NCBI RefSeq assembly: GCF_025836995.1
Contig: NZ_CP107546.1
Span: forward strand, 2,666,001 to 2,730,000
Direction: 5' to 3'
Length of the DNA: 64,000 bases
DNA from: Microbacterium sp. M28
GTDB lineage: Bacteria; Actinomycetota; Actinomycetes; Actinomycetales; Microbacteriaceae
This document shows positions 15,442 to 24,447 of this stretch, in pieces (positions within the stretch are counted from its first letter, which is position 1; each line of letters starts with the position of its first letter). The position numbers and the translations under genes are program-made. The notes beneath the pieces were generated by a model, which made no database searches, was not told where the DNA came from, and saw only the letters and a program-made list of their open reading frames with translations.

Positions 15442-18006
15442 ATGGTCCCCCAGCCAGCCCCGTCGGCTCGCACCCGCGGCGTCCGATTCCGGCCGCCGGT
15501 GCAGCAGCGCGGCCACCTGCAGCGACCACGCCTCACGGAGCAGTTGGACGCCCGCCTCGCCGAGAATCAGACGACTCTGGTCGTGGCCCCGAGCGGCTAC
15601 GGGAAGACCTCGGCCGTCGCGGAATGGGCCGCGTCGCAGCATCACCGCGTGGCCTGGCTGACGCTGGGCACCTGGGACACCGACCGCGCACATCTGGACG
15701 TCAGCGTGCTGCGGGCCCTGCAGGGCCTGGCGCGCGAGACAGGTCGTCCGGAACTCGGCGAGCTTCTCGGCATCCCGTCGGATGAGGTCGACCCGGCGCT
15801 CGCGTTCGACATCGTCTCTGAAGTGCTGACGCAGCTGGACGAGTCGATCGTGCTGGTCGTCGACGACGCGCATCGCGCCAGGGACGAGCTGTCGGAAGGT
15901 CTGCTCGGCGCGTTCATCCGCGGCGAGTGCGAACAGCTCCAGGTGATCGTCGTCGGCACCGGCTACGTCGAGATCGCGTTGAGTCGCGTCGCTCTCACGC
16001 GGACGAGCTGCGTCATCCGGCCGAAGGACCTCGCCTTCTCGCGCGAGGAGATCCACTCGCTCTATGCGTCCGAGGATGCCGTGGTGGATGCGGACGCCGT
16101 CCTCGCGGAGACCAGCGGCTGGCCGATCGCGCTGCGTTTCGTGCAGCTGAGCGGGGTCCGGCCGGTCTCGGCCGACGACCACGACGAGCCGCTTCTGCGC
16201 CGTTACGTCCGCGATCACGTCATCGCCTCGCTGCCCGACGACCTGGCCGCCTTCGTCCTGGACTCCTCGGTGTGCCGCGTGCTCACCCCTGCGCTCGCCG
16301 CCGAGATCTCGGGAACCGCCGACGGCTCGGCACTGCTGGAGCGCTGCACCGAGATGGGGCTCTTTCTCGACAGGTTCGAAACGGCATCCGGACCGGCGTA
16401 TCGATGGCACGGGATCGCCGCCCGGCAGTTCCGTCGCCTTCTCGACCAGGCACGGCCCGCTCGCCGCGGTGAAGTGCTGCGCCTGGCGGCCGCGCATCTG
16501 CGCGATGAGGATCCGCTCGCGGCGGCGCAGTACCTGTGCGACGCCGGCGACACCGAGGATGCGGTTCGGCTCGTGGCCGAGCACTGGGTCGCGCTGGCCG
16601 TCGGCTCCCGAGCTCATGCACTCGACAGCTGGTGCGCGATGCTGTCGGGAGAGTACGCGGATGACCCCAGAGTGCTGTTGATGCGGGCGTGCGCTCAGGA
16701 CGTCGTCGGCAACCGGGACGTCGCGGAGATGTTCGCCGCGAGAGCGCAGGCACGGGCCGACGCGGTGGACGCCGACGAGTACGCCGCGATGCGCGCGCAC
16801 GCCGATCTCTTCCTCATCGACGATCGGCAGGAGCTGAGGCGCTCGGCCGAGGTCGTGCGCACGCGGCTGGCGCAGGCCGAATCACTGGGCACGAGCGACC
16901 GCGCCGCGCTGCTGTATCTGCTCGGCTGGTCGGAGCTGCGTCATCGCACGGCACCGGAGCTGATCCTGCAGCTGTTCTCCTCGGCCGCACGCGAAGCCAG
17001 GGCCTCGGGTCAGGAGACGCTGGAGCAGCGCTCCCTGGGACATCTCGCCTTCTCGCTGGCCGGGGCAGGCCAGCTCGTGCGGACGGACGAGGTGCTCGCC
17101 GACGGGATCGAGCAGCGCGACGACGCGGGGTGGTCCGCGTATGCGGGTGGCAGTGCGGCGACGGCATCCGGTTTCGCCGCCTACTGGCGGGATGACCTGG
17201 AGCGCGCGCACACGGATCTGACGAGAGCGACGCGCAGCGGGGGCTCGAACCGCTCGTTCGCAGGGATCGCCCGGATGATGCTGGCGTTCACCGCCGCCGC
17301 CACCCGCGACCCGTACGCCTGTCAGCACGCGGCGAGAGAACTGCAGGCCCTGCCGCAGACGATGCAGCAGGGCGTCTCGTGGCCGGCGTTCCGGCACGCG
17401 GCCCTGGCCACCCTGTTCGAGGCGAGCGGGCGGCGCGAGCAGGCGCTGAAGATCGTCGCGCAGTACGAGGACGCCGACGACCTGCCGCTGGTCACGGCCA
17501 TCCTCGCCGGCATCGCCGAACGGATGGGGCGCCCGCAGCTCGCGCTGCAGATGCTGCGTCGGATCGAGCGCTACGACGCGATCTCCTACATCCGGGTCAC
17601 TCGCATGCTGGTCGAAGGCGTTCTGCACTGGCGCGCCGACCGCTTGGCGCAGGCGCATGACGTCATCGAAGCCGCACTGGAGCTGGCCGTCGCGGAGAAC
17701 CTGCGCCGTCCGTTCGCCGGCGGCGGCCTCGACATCCGCCAGGTGCTCACCGAGCATCTCGCCTGGGGGACGGAGCACGAGGCGTTCATCACCTCCTGCC
17801 TCGCCCCGAAGACGGTGGGCGGATCTCTCCAGGTGCTGTCCGAGCGCGAACGGGAGGTCTTCGCGCAGCTGCGGACGACGCGGACGATGCAGGAGATCGC
17901 CGCGGGCCTCGGCGTCTCGATCAACACGATCAAGACGCACCAGCGCGCGATCTACCGCAAGCTCGGGGTCGCGTCGCGTCGCGAGGCCGTCCGTCTCTAC
18001 GCCTGA
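15442..18006 (+). CDS. Large ATP-binding LuxR-family (LAL/MalT-like) regulator
   Basis: An 854-residue regulator. An N-terminal STAND-type ATPase has Walker A APSGYGKTSAVAEW (about 49-62) and Walker B SIVLVVDDAHRA (about 135). A long alpha-helical TPR-like region follows (about 330-780). The C-terminal LuxR helix-turn-helix lies at about 790-854 (LSEREREVFAQL, then AAGLGVSINTIKTHQRAIYR). LAL proteins integrate a ligand signal with ATP binding to activate carbohydrate or secondary-metabolite genes. It starts 12 bases after the HerA-like gene and converges on the DUF6325 gene. No target is evident nearby. Confidence 0.9.
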   Translation: MVPQPAPSARTRGVRFRPPVQQRGHLQRPRLTEQLDARLAENQTTLVVAPSGYGKTSAVAEWAASQHHRVAWLTLGTWDTDRAHLDVSVLRALQGLARETGRPELGELLGIPSDEVDPALAFDIVSEVLTQLDESIVLVVDDAHRARDELSEGLLGAFIRGECEQLQVIVVGTGYVEIALSRVALTRTSCVIRPKDLAFSREEIHSLYASEDAVVDADAVLAETSGWPIALRFVQLSGVRPVSADDHDEPLLRRYVRDHVIASLPDDLAAFVLDSSVCRVLTPALAAEISGTADGSALLERCTEMGLFLDRFETASGPAYRWHGIAARQFRRLLDQARPARRGEVLRLAAAHLRDEDPLAAAQYLCDAGDTEDAVRLVAEHWVALAVGSRAHALDSWCAMLSGEYADDPRVLLMRACAQDVVGNRDVAEMFAARAQARADAVDADEYAAMRAHADLFLIDDRQELRRSAEVVRTRLAQAESLGTSDRAALLYLLGWSELRHRTAPELILQLFSSAAREARASGQETLEQRSLGHLAFSLAGAGQLVRTDEVLADGIEQRDDAGWSAYAGGSAATASGFAAYWRDDLERAHTDLTRATRSGGSNRSFAGIARMMLAFTAAATRDPYACQHAARELQALPQTMQQGVSWPAFRHAALATLFEASGRREQALKIVAQYEDADDLPLVTAILAGIAERMGRPQLALQMLRRIERYDAISYIRVTRMLVEGVLHWRADRLAQAHDVIEAALELAVAENLRRPFAGGGLDIRQVLTEHLAWGTEHEAFITSCLAPKTVGGSLQVLSEREREVFAQLRTTRTMQEIAAGLGVSINTIKTHQRAIYRKLGVASRREAVRLYA

Positions 18007-18010
18007 GCGG

Positions 18011-18454
18011 TCAGTCGTCCGCAGCCATGTCGACGATCGTGTTCACGACGGATGCCGGGATGCGCTCCGCCGCGAGGACCGCGCTGCCGTCGTGCTCGAG
18101 CTCCTCGGCCAGTTCTCGCGCCCACAGCAGCTCGAGGACGACGACTGCCGCCGAACCCCCGGAGGGCAGCCGTTCGGCGATCGCGGTGAGGTCCTCGTCC
18201 CCGACCAGGCCGGGGGCGTGCAGTTCGAGTCCGTCCAGCGCGAAGCCGTCGCGGTCGATCTCCTCGATCGACACGACACCGGACGCGCTCCGCGACAGCA
18301 CGACGAAGTCCAGCAGCCGCACCACGCCGTCGGAGACCTGAGCGGCGAGGGCGTGCAGGACGCCGGCAGAGGGCACGGGCTCCCGCAGCGAGATCACAGT
18401 GAGCTCCACCGGTCCGTACTGCACAGGCGCGAGCGAGGCGCTGCTGCCGGTCAT
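18011..18454 (-). CDS. DUF6325 family protein
   Basis: A 147-residue acidic protein with the DUF6325 pattern: an early GPVELTVISL strand, VVRLLDFVVLSRSASGVVSI, LVGDEDLTAIAERLPSGGSA, then AAVVVLELLWARELAEEL and AERIPASVVNTIV. Members are small cytoplasmic proteins of unknown function in Actinobacteria, often next to a SHOCT-domain partner, which is absent here. ATG 18454 has GGAGG-type sequence 8-12 bases upstream. An in-frame upstream ATG at 18523 is less likely. It converges with the LAL regulator (four-base gap). Confidence 0.8.
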   Translation of the reverse strand: MTGSSASLAPVQYGPVELTVISLREPVPSAGVLHALAAQVSDGVVRLLDFVVLSRSASGVVSIEEIDRDGFALDGLELHAPGLVGDEDLTAIAERLPSGGSAAVVVLELLWARELAEELEHDGSAVLAAERIPASVVNTIVDMAADD

Positions 18455-18619
18455 GAACGGGCTCCCTCCCCTCGACAGGATGCGTCTGCGAGGATGCTGG
18501 CACCGCCGGGTGGCGACGAGCACCGGGAGTCATCCCGGAGGGGTGAGATGCGTCACCCGTGCCAGGCGCCGACCCACTCGTCCCAGCCGGGCCCGCCTTC
18601 GAGCGCGACACCCTCCGCG

Positions 18620-18907
18620 GCCTGCGCGCTCGTGGCGCTCGTGCTCGTGGAGCTGCGCACTGCGGCACCGATCGTCGACGTGCGCACCTTCCGCCACGGG
18701 CCTCTCGTGCTCATCAGCGTGCTGACCGTCGCCGTCGGCTTCGGGTCGGCGGCGGCTGCGCCGGTGGTCGCTGCACTGCTGGCGGCCTCCGTCGCTGATG
18801 CGGCAACGGGCTACGCGATCGTGTTCTGGGTGGCCGTCGGCGCGAGCGCCGTGGGTGCCGCGGCATCCGTCGCCCTGGTCGCACGGGCGCGGCGCAGGAC
18901 GGCGTGA
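18620..18907 (+). pseudogene. Remnant of an MFS (DHA2-type) exporter
   Basis: An open frame of about 96 codons with no credible start. It begins in a hydrophobic helix (ALVALVLVELRTAAPIVDVR), continues as VDVRTFRHGPLVLISVLTVAVGF, then jumps directly to a C-terminal helix (YAIVFWVAVGASAVGAAAS, ending VALVARARRRTA). The first part matches the TM7-TM8 region of 14-TM exporters and the second their last helix. The start, TM1-6 and everything in between are missing. It lies between the DUF6325 gene and tetR, so tetR may once have controlled it. Confidence 0.7.
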
Positions 18908-18913
18908 GCCAAG

Positions 18914-18931
18914 AACTTCCGATCGGAGGTT
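18914..18931. promoter_or_regulatory. Probable TetR operator (copy 1) upstream of tetR
   Basis: AACTTCCGATCGGAGGTT is an 18-bp inverted repeat with one mismatched pair, 28 bases before the tetR start. The same element recurs at 21671-21688. The shared form AAC[TC]TCC-N4-GGA[GA]GTT and its position point to autoregulation by the TetR protein encoded just downstream. Confidence 0.75.
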
Positions 18932-18959
18932 TTCGGCCTTCGGCCGGTATCATCGGGAT

Positions 18960-19568
18960 ATGACCGACGCCGAGGCCGACTCCCCCCGCACGCGCGGCCG
19001 ATACCCGAAGGGCATCGCCCGGCGGCAGGAGATCCTCGACAAGGCGATCGACGTCTTCGCGAAGCGCGGCTCCCAGAAGACGAGCCTGCGGGCGATCGCG
19101 CAGGAGGTCGGCGTGACCCACGCGGCGCTCACGCACTACTTCGGGTCCCTCGAGGAACTCCTCGTCGAGGTCTACCGCGAGTCGCAGCGCCGCCCGGACA
19201 ACGGCAAGCAGCCCCCCGCCGCGTCGAGCCCCGCGATGGCGATGCGCGTGTCCGCCGAGAAGAACCGCAGCATCCCCGGCCTCGTCCAGCTCTACTCGAC
19301 ACTGACGGCCATGGCGCTCGAGGACAACCACCCGGCGGCGCAGGAATTCATCACGGACCGCTTCGCGCGCCTTCGGGAGGAGATCTCGCGGCAAGTGATC
19401 GAGCTGCAGGACTCCGGGCATCTGCGCGCGGATCTCGACCCGGCCCACGTGGCGGCCCTGGTCATCGCGGCATCCGACGGCCTGCAGACGCAGTGGCTGC
19501 TCGACGGCGCCGTCGACCACGAAGGCGCGCTGGAGATGCTCGACCGGCTGCTGACCGGCGGACGCTGA
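18960..19568 (+). CDS. TetR-family transcriptional regulator
   Basis: A 202-residue TetR/AcrR repressor. The N-terminal DNA-binding domain (about 18-65) reads GIARRQEILDKAIDVFAKRG, then SLRAIAQEVGVTHAALTHYF. The rest is the helical ligand-binding and dimerisation domain. The start at ATG 18960 follows a CGGG ribosome-binding site. The upstream 18-bp palindrome and its second copy in the divergent gene region 2.7 kb away suggest it controls itself, the Gfo/Idh-isomerase operon and the ABC exporter. Confidence 0.92.
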   Translation: MTDAEADSPRTRGRYPKGIARRQEILDKAIDVFAKRGSQKTSLRAIAQEVGVTHAALTHYFGSLEELLVEVYRESQRRPDNGKQPPAASSPAMAMRVSAEKNRSIPGLVQLYSTLTAMALEDNHPAAQEFITDRFARLREEISRQVIELQDSGHLRADLDPAHVAALVIAASDGLQTQWLLDGAVDHEGALEMLDRLLTGGR

Positions 19569-19609
19569 TCCGTCGCCGGCGGGAGCCGGGCCTCCCGCAC
19601 GCGCGAACG

Positions 19610-19658
19610 ACGAAACCGCGGGCCGGCAGTCTGCAGACTGTCGGACCCACGGTCTCGT
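19610..19658. terminator. Bidirectional hairpin between tetR and the convergent oxidoreductase
   Basis: A long imperfect hairpin whose centre is CAGTCTGCAGACTG, extended outward by CCGG/TCGG, then GGG/CCC, ACCG/CGGT and ACGA/TCGT. It lies in the 94-base gap between two converging genes. There is no strong T-run on either side, as is common in high-GC actinobacteria. Confidence 0.65.
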
Positions 19659-19662
19659 GAAC

Positions 19663-20787
19663 TCAGAGAGTCGAGGCGAACGGGTCGAAGCCCGCCGGGA
19701 GCAGCGGCACTGGGGCGACCGTGCTCTCCACCACCACGGTCTTGCCTGTGGCGGCGGATTCCTCGGCCGACAGCAGGATGTCGAGCACGTGGAAGCCGAG
19801 CTCGCCCGAGGCGACGTGCGGACGCTTCTCCGCGATCGCGCGGACCATGTCCAGCGCGCCGATGCCTCGGCCCACCTCGACGTCGTCGTGCTCGATCTCG
19901 ATCCACTCCTGCTGGAACGACATGCCGTCGCGGATCACGCCGAGCGGCTTGACGTACGCGATACGACCGGCGAACTGGTTCGGGTCGGCGATCACGATCG
20001 TTCCCTCGGTGCCGTGGATCTCCACGATTCCGTGACGCTCGAGCGCCGAGTCGAAGCTCAGCAGGCTCTGTGCCTGCGCGCCCTGCTCGAACGCCGTGAC
20101 GATCTGGATCGTCGACGGCACCTCGACCGGGAACGTCGTCCCGGCGGCCGGCCCCGTGTGGATCTCGCGCTCCTCGCGAGCCTTCGAACCGACGGCCGAC
20201 ACACGATCGACCGGGCCGAGCAGGCTCACGAGGGCCGAGAAGTAGTACGGCCCCATGTCGAGCAGCGGACCGGCACCCTTGGCGAAGAGGAACGCCGGAC
20301 TCGGGTGCCACAGGTCGGGTCCCTGCGTCTGGAATGCGGTCTGGGCGAACAGCGGACGGCCGATGATGCCCTCATCGATCGCGCGTCGCGCCGCCTGGAA
20401 AGCGGGGCCGAGCAGCGTGTCCGGCGCCGAGCCGACCCGCAGGCCGGCCGCGTCCGCTTCGCGCAGGAGCTCGGCGGCGCCTTCGCGGTCAAGGCCGAGC
20501 GGCTTCTCGGTCCAGACGTGCTTGCCCGCGGCGATCGCAGCACGCGAGACCTCGATGTGCACGGCCGGGATGGTGAGGTTGATGACGAGGTCCACACCTG
20601 GGTGGGCGAGGACGTCCTCGGCGGAGCCGGATGCCGGCACACCGTACTTCTCCGCCTGGGCCTGGGCGCGGTCGAGCAGCAGGTCGCCGACGATGCGCAC
20701 CTCGACGTCCGGGAACGACGAGAGGTTGGTGAGGTAGGTGTCGCTGATGACACCGACGCCGATGATTCCGATGCCGACGACGCTCAT
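19663..20787 (-). CDS. Gfo/Idh/MocA-family oxidoreductase
   Basis: A 374-residue NAD(P)-dependent sugar or inositol dehydrogenase. The N-terminal Rossmann fold has GIGIIGVGVISDTYL, with the family EKP motif in WTEKPLGLDREG (about 96). The C-terminal alpha/beta domain begins near residue 130. It is translationally coupled to the upstream isomerase gene by a four-base overlap. Such pairs oxidise a sugar carbon and then epimerise, isomerise or eliminate. The substrate is unknown. Confidence 0.88.
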   Translation of the reverse strand: MSVVGIGIIGVGVISDTYLTNLSSFPDVEVRIVGDLLLDRAQAQAEKYGVPASGSAEDVLAHPGVDLVINLTIPAVHIEVSRAAIAAGKHVWTEKPLGLDREGAAELLREADAAGLRVGSAPDTLLGPAFQAARRAIDEGIIGRPLFAQTAFQTQGPDLWHPSPAFLFAKGAGPLLDMGPYYFSALVSLLGPVDRVSAVGSKAREEREIHTGPAAGTTFPVEVPSTIQIVTAFEQGAQAQSLLSFDSALERHGIVEIHGTEGTIVIADPNQFAGRIAYVKPLGVIRDGMSFQQEWIEIEHDDVEVGRGIGALDMVRAIAEKRPHVASGELGFHVLDILLSAEESAATGKTVVVESTVAPVPLLPAGFDPFASTL

Positions 20788-21608
20788 CGCGCGAAACCGC
20801 CTTCGATGAGGAACGAGTAGCTCGCTGCGATGTCGGCGAACACGTCGCCCGGCGCGTTGTCGTACTCGATCACGGCGTACTTGAGGGCGGATGCCGCCTT
20901 CAGCGCATCGGCGAGCGGCACGTCACCGAGGCCGGCGTGCCGCTGGTCGAGGGAGTCGGAACCGAACTTGTCGGCGCCGGGGGCGAACGGGTTGCTCGCG
21001 GGGGCCACGCCGTCCTTGACGTGCACCGCGACCAGTCGGTCGCCGAGGCGCGAGGTGAGGGCGACGACGTCCTGGCCGCCCACGAGCGCCCAGTACAGGT
21101 CGAGCTCGATGACGACGCGCTCGTCCGTCAGCGACACGAAACGCTCGTAGGCCGTCTCGCCGTCGAAGTCCGCGATGAACTCCTGGGCGTGGTTGTGGTA
21201 GCCCACCTCGAGGCCGAACTCGGCCGCCTTCTCGACGAGGACGTTGAGTCGGTCGGCGATGTCGGTGACGCCCTCGAGCGTCAGCCAGCGCTCCGGAGCG
21301 ACGAAGGGGTCGATGACGGTCTTGAGACCGACCTTGGCTGCTGCCTCGAAGACGACCTCGGGGGCCGGCGTCGGGATGGATCCGTCCGGCGTCCACAGCT
21401 CGTCCGAGAGCAGCGGGGCGTGGCCGGTGGGCGAGGCGAGGCCCGAGGCGTCCAGCGCGGCGCGGATCTCGTCCGGGCGGCGCACGAAGTCGAACGCCTC
21501 CACATTGCGCAGGCCGAGCGCGGCGAGCTTGTCGAGCGAGCCCTCCATATCGGCGGAGAACTCCGCCGCGAGCGTGTACAGCTGGATCGAGGCTTCTGGC
21601 AGGGCCAC
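20784..21608 (-). CDS. Sugar phosphate isomerase/epimerase (xylose-isomerase-like TIM barrel)
   Basis: A 274-residue AP-endonuclease-2 fold TIM barrel. Metal-binding stretches: GYHNHAQEF (about 140), VIELDLYWALVGG (about 175), VAVHVKDG (about 200) and YAVIEYDNAPGD (about 245). It is the first gene of a two-gene operon with the Gfo/Idh dehydrogenase. The promoter region holds copy 2 of the TetR operator. The exact substrate is open; the family covers ketose epimerases, inosose enzymes and 3-keto-sugar eliminases. Confidence 0.88.
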   Translation of the reverse strand: MALPEASIQLYTLAAEFSADMEGSLDKLAALGLRNVEAFDFVRRPDEIRAALDASGLASPTGHAPLLSDELWTPDGSIPTPAPEVVFEAAAKVGLKTVIDPFVAPERWLTLEGVTDIADRLNVLVEKAAEFGLEVGYHNHAQEFIADFDGETAYERFVSLTDERVVIELDLYWALVGGQDVVALTSRLGDRLVAVHVKDGVAPASNPFAPGADKFGSDSLDQRHAGLGDVPLADALKAASALKYAVIEYDNAPGDVFADIAASYSFLIEGGFAR

Positions 21609-21670
21609 GGTGACCTTCCTTCTTTGACGTGAGTGAGGGCCTCCGACGGCCCAGCGGTCAGAATAGCAGA

Positions 21671-21688
21671 AACCTCCACATGGAAGTT
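21671..21688. promoter_or_regulatory. Probable TetR operator (copy 2), divergent control region
   Basis: AACCTCCACATGGAAGTT matches the tetR-upstream site AACTTCCGATCGGAGGTT in both half-sites (AAC-Y-TCC and GGA-R-GTT). It lies 62 bases before the isomerase gene and 26 before the ABC exporter, so one bound repressor could close both promoters. Confidence 0.75.
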
Positions 21689-21714
21689 ATTCGAATACCG
21701 CGGTAGCATCGAGC

Positions 21715-23511
21715 ATGCCCGCGAAAGCGTTTTCCAACACGTCCACCGGAACGATACGCATCGTTCAGGGGCCGCGCCCGGCGCGTTCGGTGCTGCGGCT
21801 GCTCGCCCGTCGCCCCGGACGCATCACGATCGCGTTGATCGCGTTCGCGCTCAAGGAGATCCCGCTGTGGTTCCTCCCCGTCGTGACCGCCAGGATCATC
21901 GATCTCGTCGCCACGGACGGCGACGTGTCGACCCTGCTGATGTGGTTCGCGATCGCCGCCGTGCTTCTCGTGCAGAACTATCCGAACCACATCGTCTACA
22001 CCCGCAACTTCATGACCGTCGTGCGCGACACCGGTGCCGACCTGCGCAACGCCCTGGCCGCGCGGCTGCAGAGCCTGTCGATCGGATACCACACGCGCGT
22101 GAGCTCGTCCATCGTGCAGACGAAGGTCGTGCGAGACGTCGAGAACGTCGAACTGATGCTCCAGCAGCTGACCCACCCGCTGCTGTCCGCGACCATGGTG
22201 CTCATCGGCGCGATCACGATGACGGCCATCGCGGTGCCGGAGTTCCTGCCCGTCTATGCCCTCGCGGTGCCGATCGCGCTCGTGCTCCGCTGGGCGCTGA
22301 GTCGGCGGTCGCGAGCGCGCAACGAGGTGTTCCGCCGCGAAGTCGAGGGCTTCGCCTCGCGCGTGGGCGAGATGGCCTCGCTCATCCCGGTGACGAGGGC
22401 GCACGGCCTCGAGCAGACGGCGGTGTCCCGCGTCGCCGCGAGCGCCGATGGCGTGCGCAGAGCCGGGCTGCACCTGGACATGCTCAACGGCCACGTCGCG
22501 TCGATCTCCTGGGTCACGATGCAGTTGCTCGGGCTGGGTTGCCTCGCGCTCGCCGGCATCTTCGCGCTGACCGGCATCCTGCCCATCACGCCTGGCGAGG
22601 TCGTCCTGCTGTCGTCGTACTTCGCGCTGCTCACGCAGGGCCTGACCTCCCTGCTCATGCTCATCCCGGTCGGGGCGCGGGGGCTGGAATCGATGCGCTC
22701 GATCTCGGAGGTGCTGCAGGAGCCGGACCTCGAGCAGAACGCCGGCAAGCAGCCGGTCGGTTCCGTCTCGGGGCACGTGCAGCTCGAAAGGGTGTCGCAC
22801 CGCTACCCCGGTGCGGACCAGGATGCCGTGCACGACGTCACCCTCGACATCCCGCCGGGGCAAACCGTGGCGTTCGTCGGCTCATCCGGCTCTGGTAAGT
22901 CGACGATGCTCAATCTCGTGCTCGGCTTCGTGCGCCCCACCGGTGGGCGCATCCTGCTGGACGGACTCGACATGCAGGACGTCGACATGCGCACGGTTCG
23001 ACGGTGGATGTCAGTGGTGCCGCAGGAGTCGGTGCTGTTCGAGGGGAGCATCCGGGAGAACATCGCGTACGGTCTCGACAACCCGCCGGAGGATCAGTTG
23101 CGCCGCGCGCTGGTCGACTCGAACGCCGCCGAGTTCGTCGACCGTCTGCCCGACGGCTGGGAGACGGTCGTCGGAGAACGAGGATCCCGACTGTCCGGCG
23201 GACAGCGGCAGCGGCTGGCGATCGCCAGAGCGCTGGTGCGCGATCCGCGCATCCTGCTGCTCGACGAGGCGACGTCAGCGCTCGACCCTGAATCGGAAGG
23301 GCTCGTGAAGGAGGCGCTGAACCGGCTCATGAAGGGACGCACCACGCTCGTCGTGGCGCACCGCCTGTCGACGATCCGCGAGGCGGACCGGATCGTCGTG
23401 CTCGAGCACGGCCGGATCGTCGAACAGGGCGATCACTCGACGCTCCTGGCCGCGCAGGGCCGCTACGCACAGCTGCACGCGACGCAGTCGGGCATCACCG
23501 ACGGTCCGTAG
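21715..23511 (+). CDS. ABC exporter, fused permease and ATPase
   Basis: A 598-residue half-transporter. Residues 30-330 form the six-helix type IV exporter domain. Residues about 345-590 form the ATPase, with Walker A GSSGSGKSTM (about 390), the Q-loop region WMSVVPQESVLFEGS, the signature RLSGGQRQRLAIARAL, Walker B ILLLDEATSALDPE and the H-loop VAHRLSTI. It probably works as a homodimer moving a lipid, peptide or drug outward. Its promoter contains the second TetR-type operator. The substrate is unknown. Confidence 0.9.
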   Translation: MPAKAFSNTSTGTIRIVQGPRPARSVLRLLARRPGRITIALIAFALKEIPLWFLPVVTARIIDLVATDGDVSTLLMWFAIAAVLLVQNYPNHIVYTRNFMTVVRDTGADLRNALAARLQSLSIGYHTRVSSSIVQTKVVRDVENVELMLQQLTHPLLSATMVLIGAITMTAIAVPEFLPVYALAVPIALVLRWALSRRSRARNEVFRREVEGFASRVGEMASLIPVTRAHGLEQTAVSRVAASADGVRRAGLHLDMLNGHVASISWVTMQLLGLGCLALAGIFALTGILPITPGEVVLLSSYFALLTQGLTSLLMLIPVGARGLESMRSISEVLQEPDLEQNAGKQPVGSVSGHVQLERVSHRYPGADQDAVHDVTLDIPPGQTVAFVGSSGSGKSTMLNLVLGFVRPTGGRILLDGLDMQDVDMRTVRRWMSVVPQESVLFEGSIRENIAYGLDNPPEDQLRRALVDSNAAEFVDRLPDGWETVVGERGSRLSGGQRQRLAIARALVRDPRILLLDEATSALDPESEGLVKEALNRLMKGRTTLVVAHRLSTIREADRIVVLEHGRIVEQGDHSTLLAAQGRYAQLHATQSGITDGP

Positions 23512-23529
23512 CCGCGTCCGGAGCGCGGG

Positions 23530-24447
23530 TCAGAGCTCGGATCGCCACGGCAGGTCGGCACCGGCGCGGGAGACGGTGATGGCCGCTGCGCGAACCGCCG
23601 ATGCGCCGATCCGCCGCAGGTCGGAGAGGCCGAGCCCGGCGCTGCCGTGCGCGAGGACGGAAGACACCAACGACGACATGAAGGTGTCCCCCGCACCGAT
23701 CGTGTCGACCAGGTCGACCCGCACGGCAGGGATCCGCGCACGGTGGGCCGGCGAGGCGATGATCGCACCCTCCGCGCCCGAGGTGATCGCGACCAGCCTC
23801 GGGCCCAGTTCGAGCACCCGATCGACGACCTGGTCGACCGTCGCACCCGGGTACAGCCAGGCGGCATCCTGATCGCTCATCTTGACCACGCTCGCCAGGC
23901 GAGCCGTGGCCTCGTAGTCGTCGAACACCGTGGCGTGCGCACCCAGGAGCGCCGGTCGGATGTTGGGATCGAACGTGATCTCCTGCGCCGTGGATCGGCT
24001 CAGCATCTGTCGCACCGACTCCGCGCCCGGCGCGAGGAAGGCTGCGATCGAGCCCGCGTGCAGGACCCGAGGTGCCGGGCCACGCGGATCAGGGAGAGCA
24101 CTCCACTCGATGTCGAACTCGTACTCCGCCTGACCGTCCGCTCCGATCAGAGCCCTGGCCGTCGACGTCGCCGCGGCCGTCATCGACTCCGGCAGCACCT
24201 CGACGCCGGACGCCGTGAGGTGTTCGACGATCGCACGACCGCGCACATCGTCGGCGAGTTGCGTGAGCAGACCGACGGCGAGTCCGCGCCGCCCGAGGCC
24301 GAGCGCGACGTTCGCCGGGCTGCCTCCGACGTGCTCGACGGTCTCGCCGTCGCGCTCGACGATGTCCACGAGCGCCTCGCCGACGACGAGGACCTGCAGA
24401 TCCGGTGCCGGCTCCTCCCCCACGCTACGCGGGGAGCGCGTCGACAT
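23530..24447 (-). CDS. PfkB-family carbohydrate kinase (probable fructokinase)
   Basis: A 305-residue ribokinase-fold kinase. It has VVGEALVDIVER at the start, the substrate-binding GGSPANVALGLGRRG (about 42-56), and the C-terminal PfkB signature with anion hole and catalytic aspartate in VDLVDTIGAGDTFMSSLVS (about 245-263). As the last gene of the fructan operon, it probably phosphorylates fructose released by the GH32 enzymes. The start overlaps the end of the GH32 gene by 23 bases. Confidence 0.88.
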   Translation of the reverse strand: MSTRSPRSVGEEPAPDLQVLVVGEALVDIVERDGETVEHVGGSPANVALGLGRRGLAVGLLTQLADDVRGRAIVEHLTASGVEVLPESMTAAATSTARALIGADGQAEYEFDIEWSALPDPRGPAPRVLHAGSIAAFLAPGAESVRQMLSRSTAQEITFDPNIRPALLGAHATVFDDYEATARLASVVKMSDQDAAWLYPGATVDQVVDRVLELGPRLVAITSGAEGAIIASPAHRARIPAVRVDLVDTIGAGDTFMSSLVSSVLAHGSAGLGLSDLRRIGASAVRAAAITVSRAGADLPWRSEL

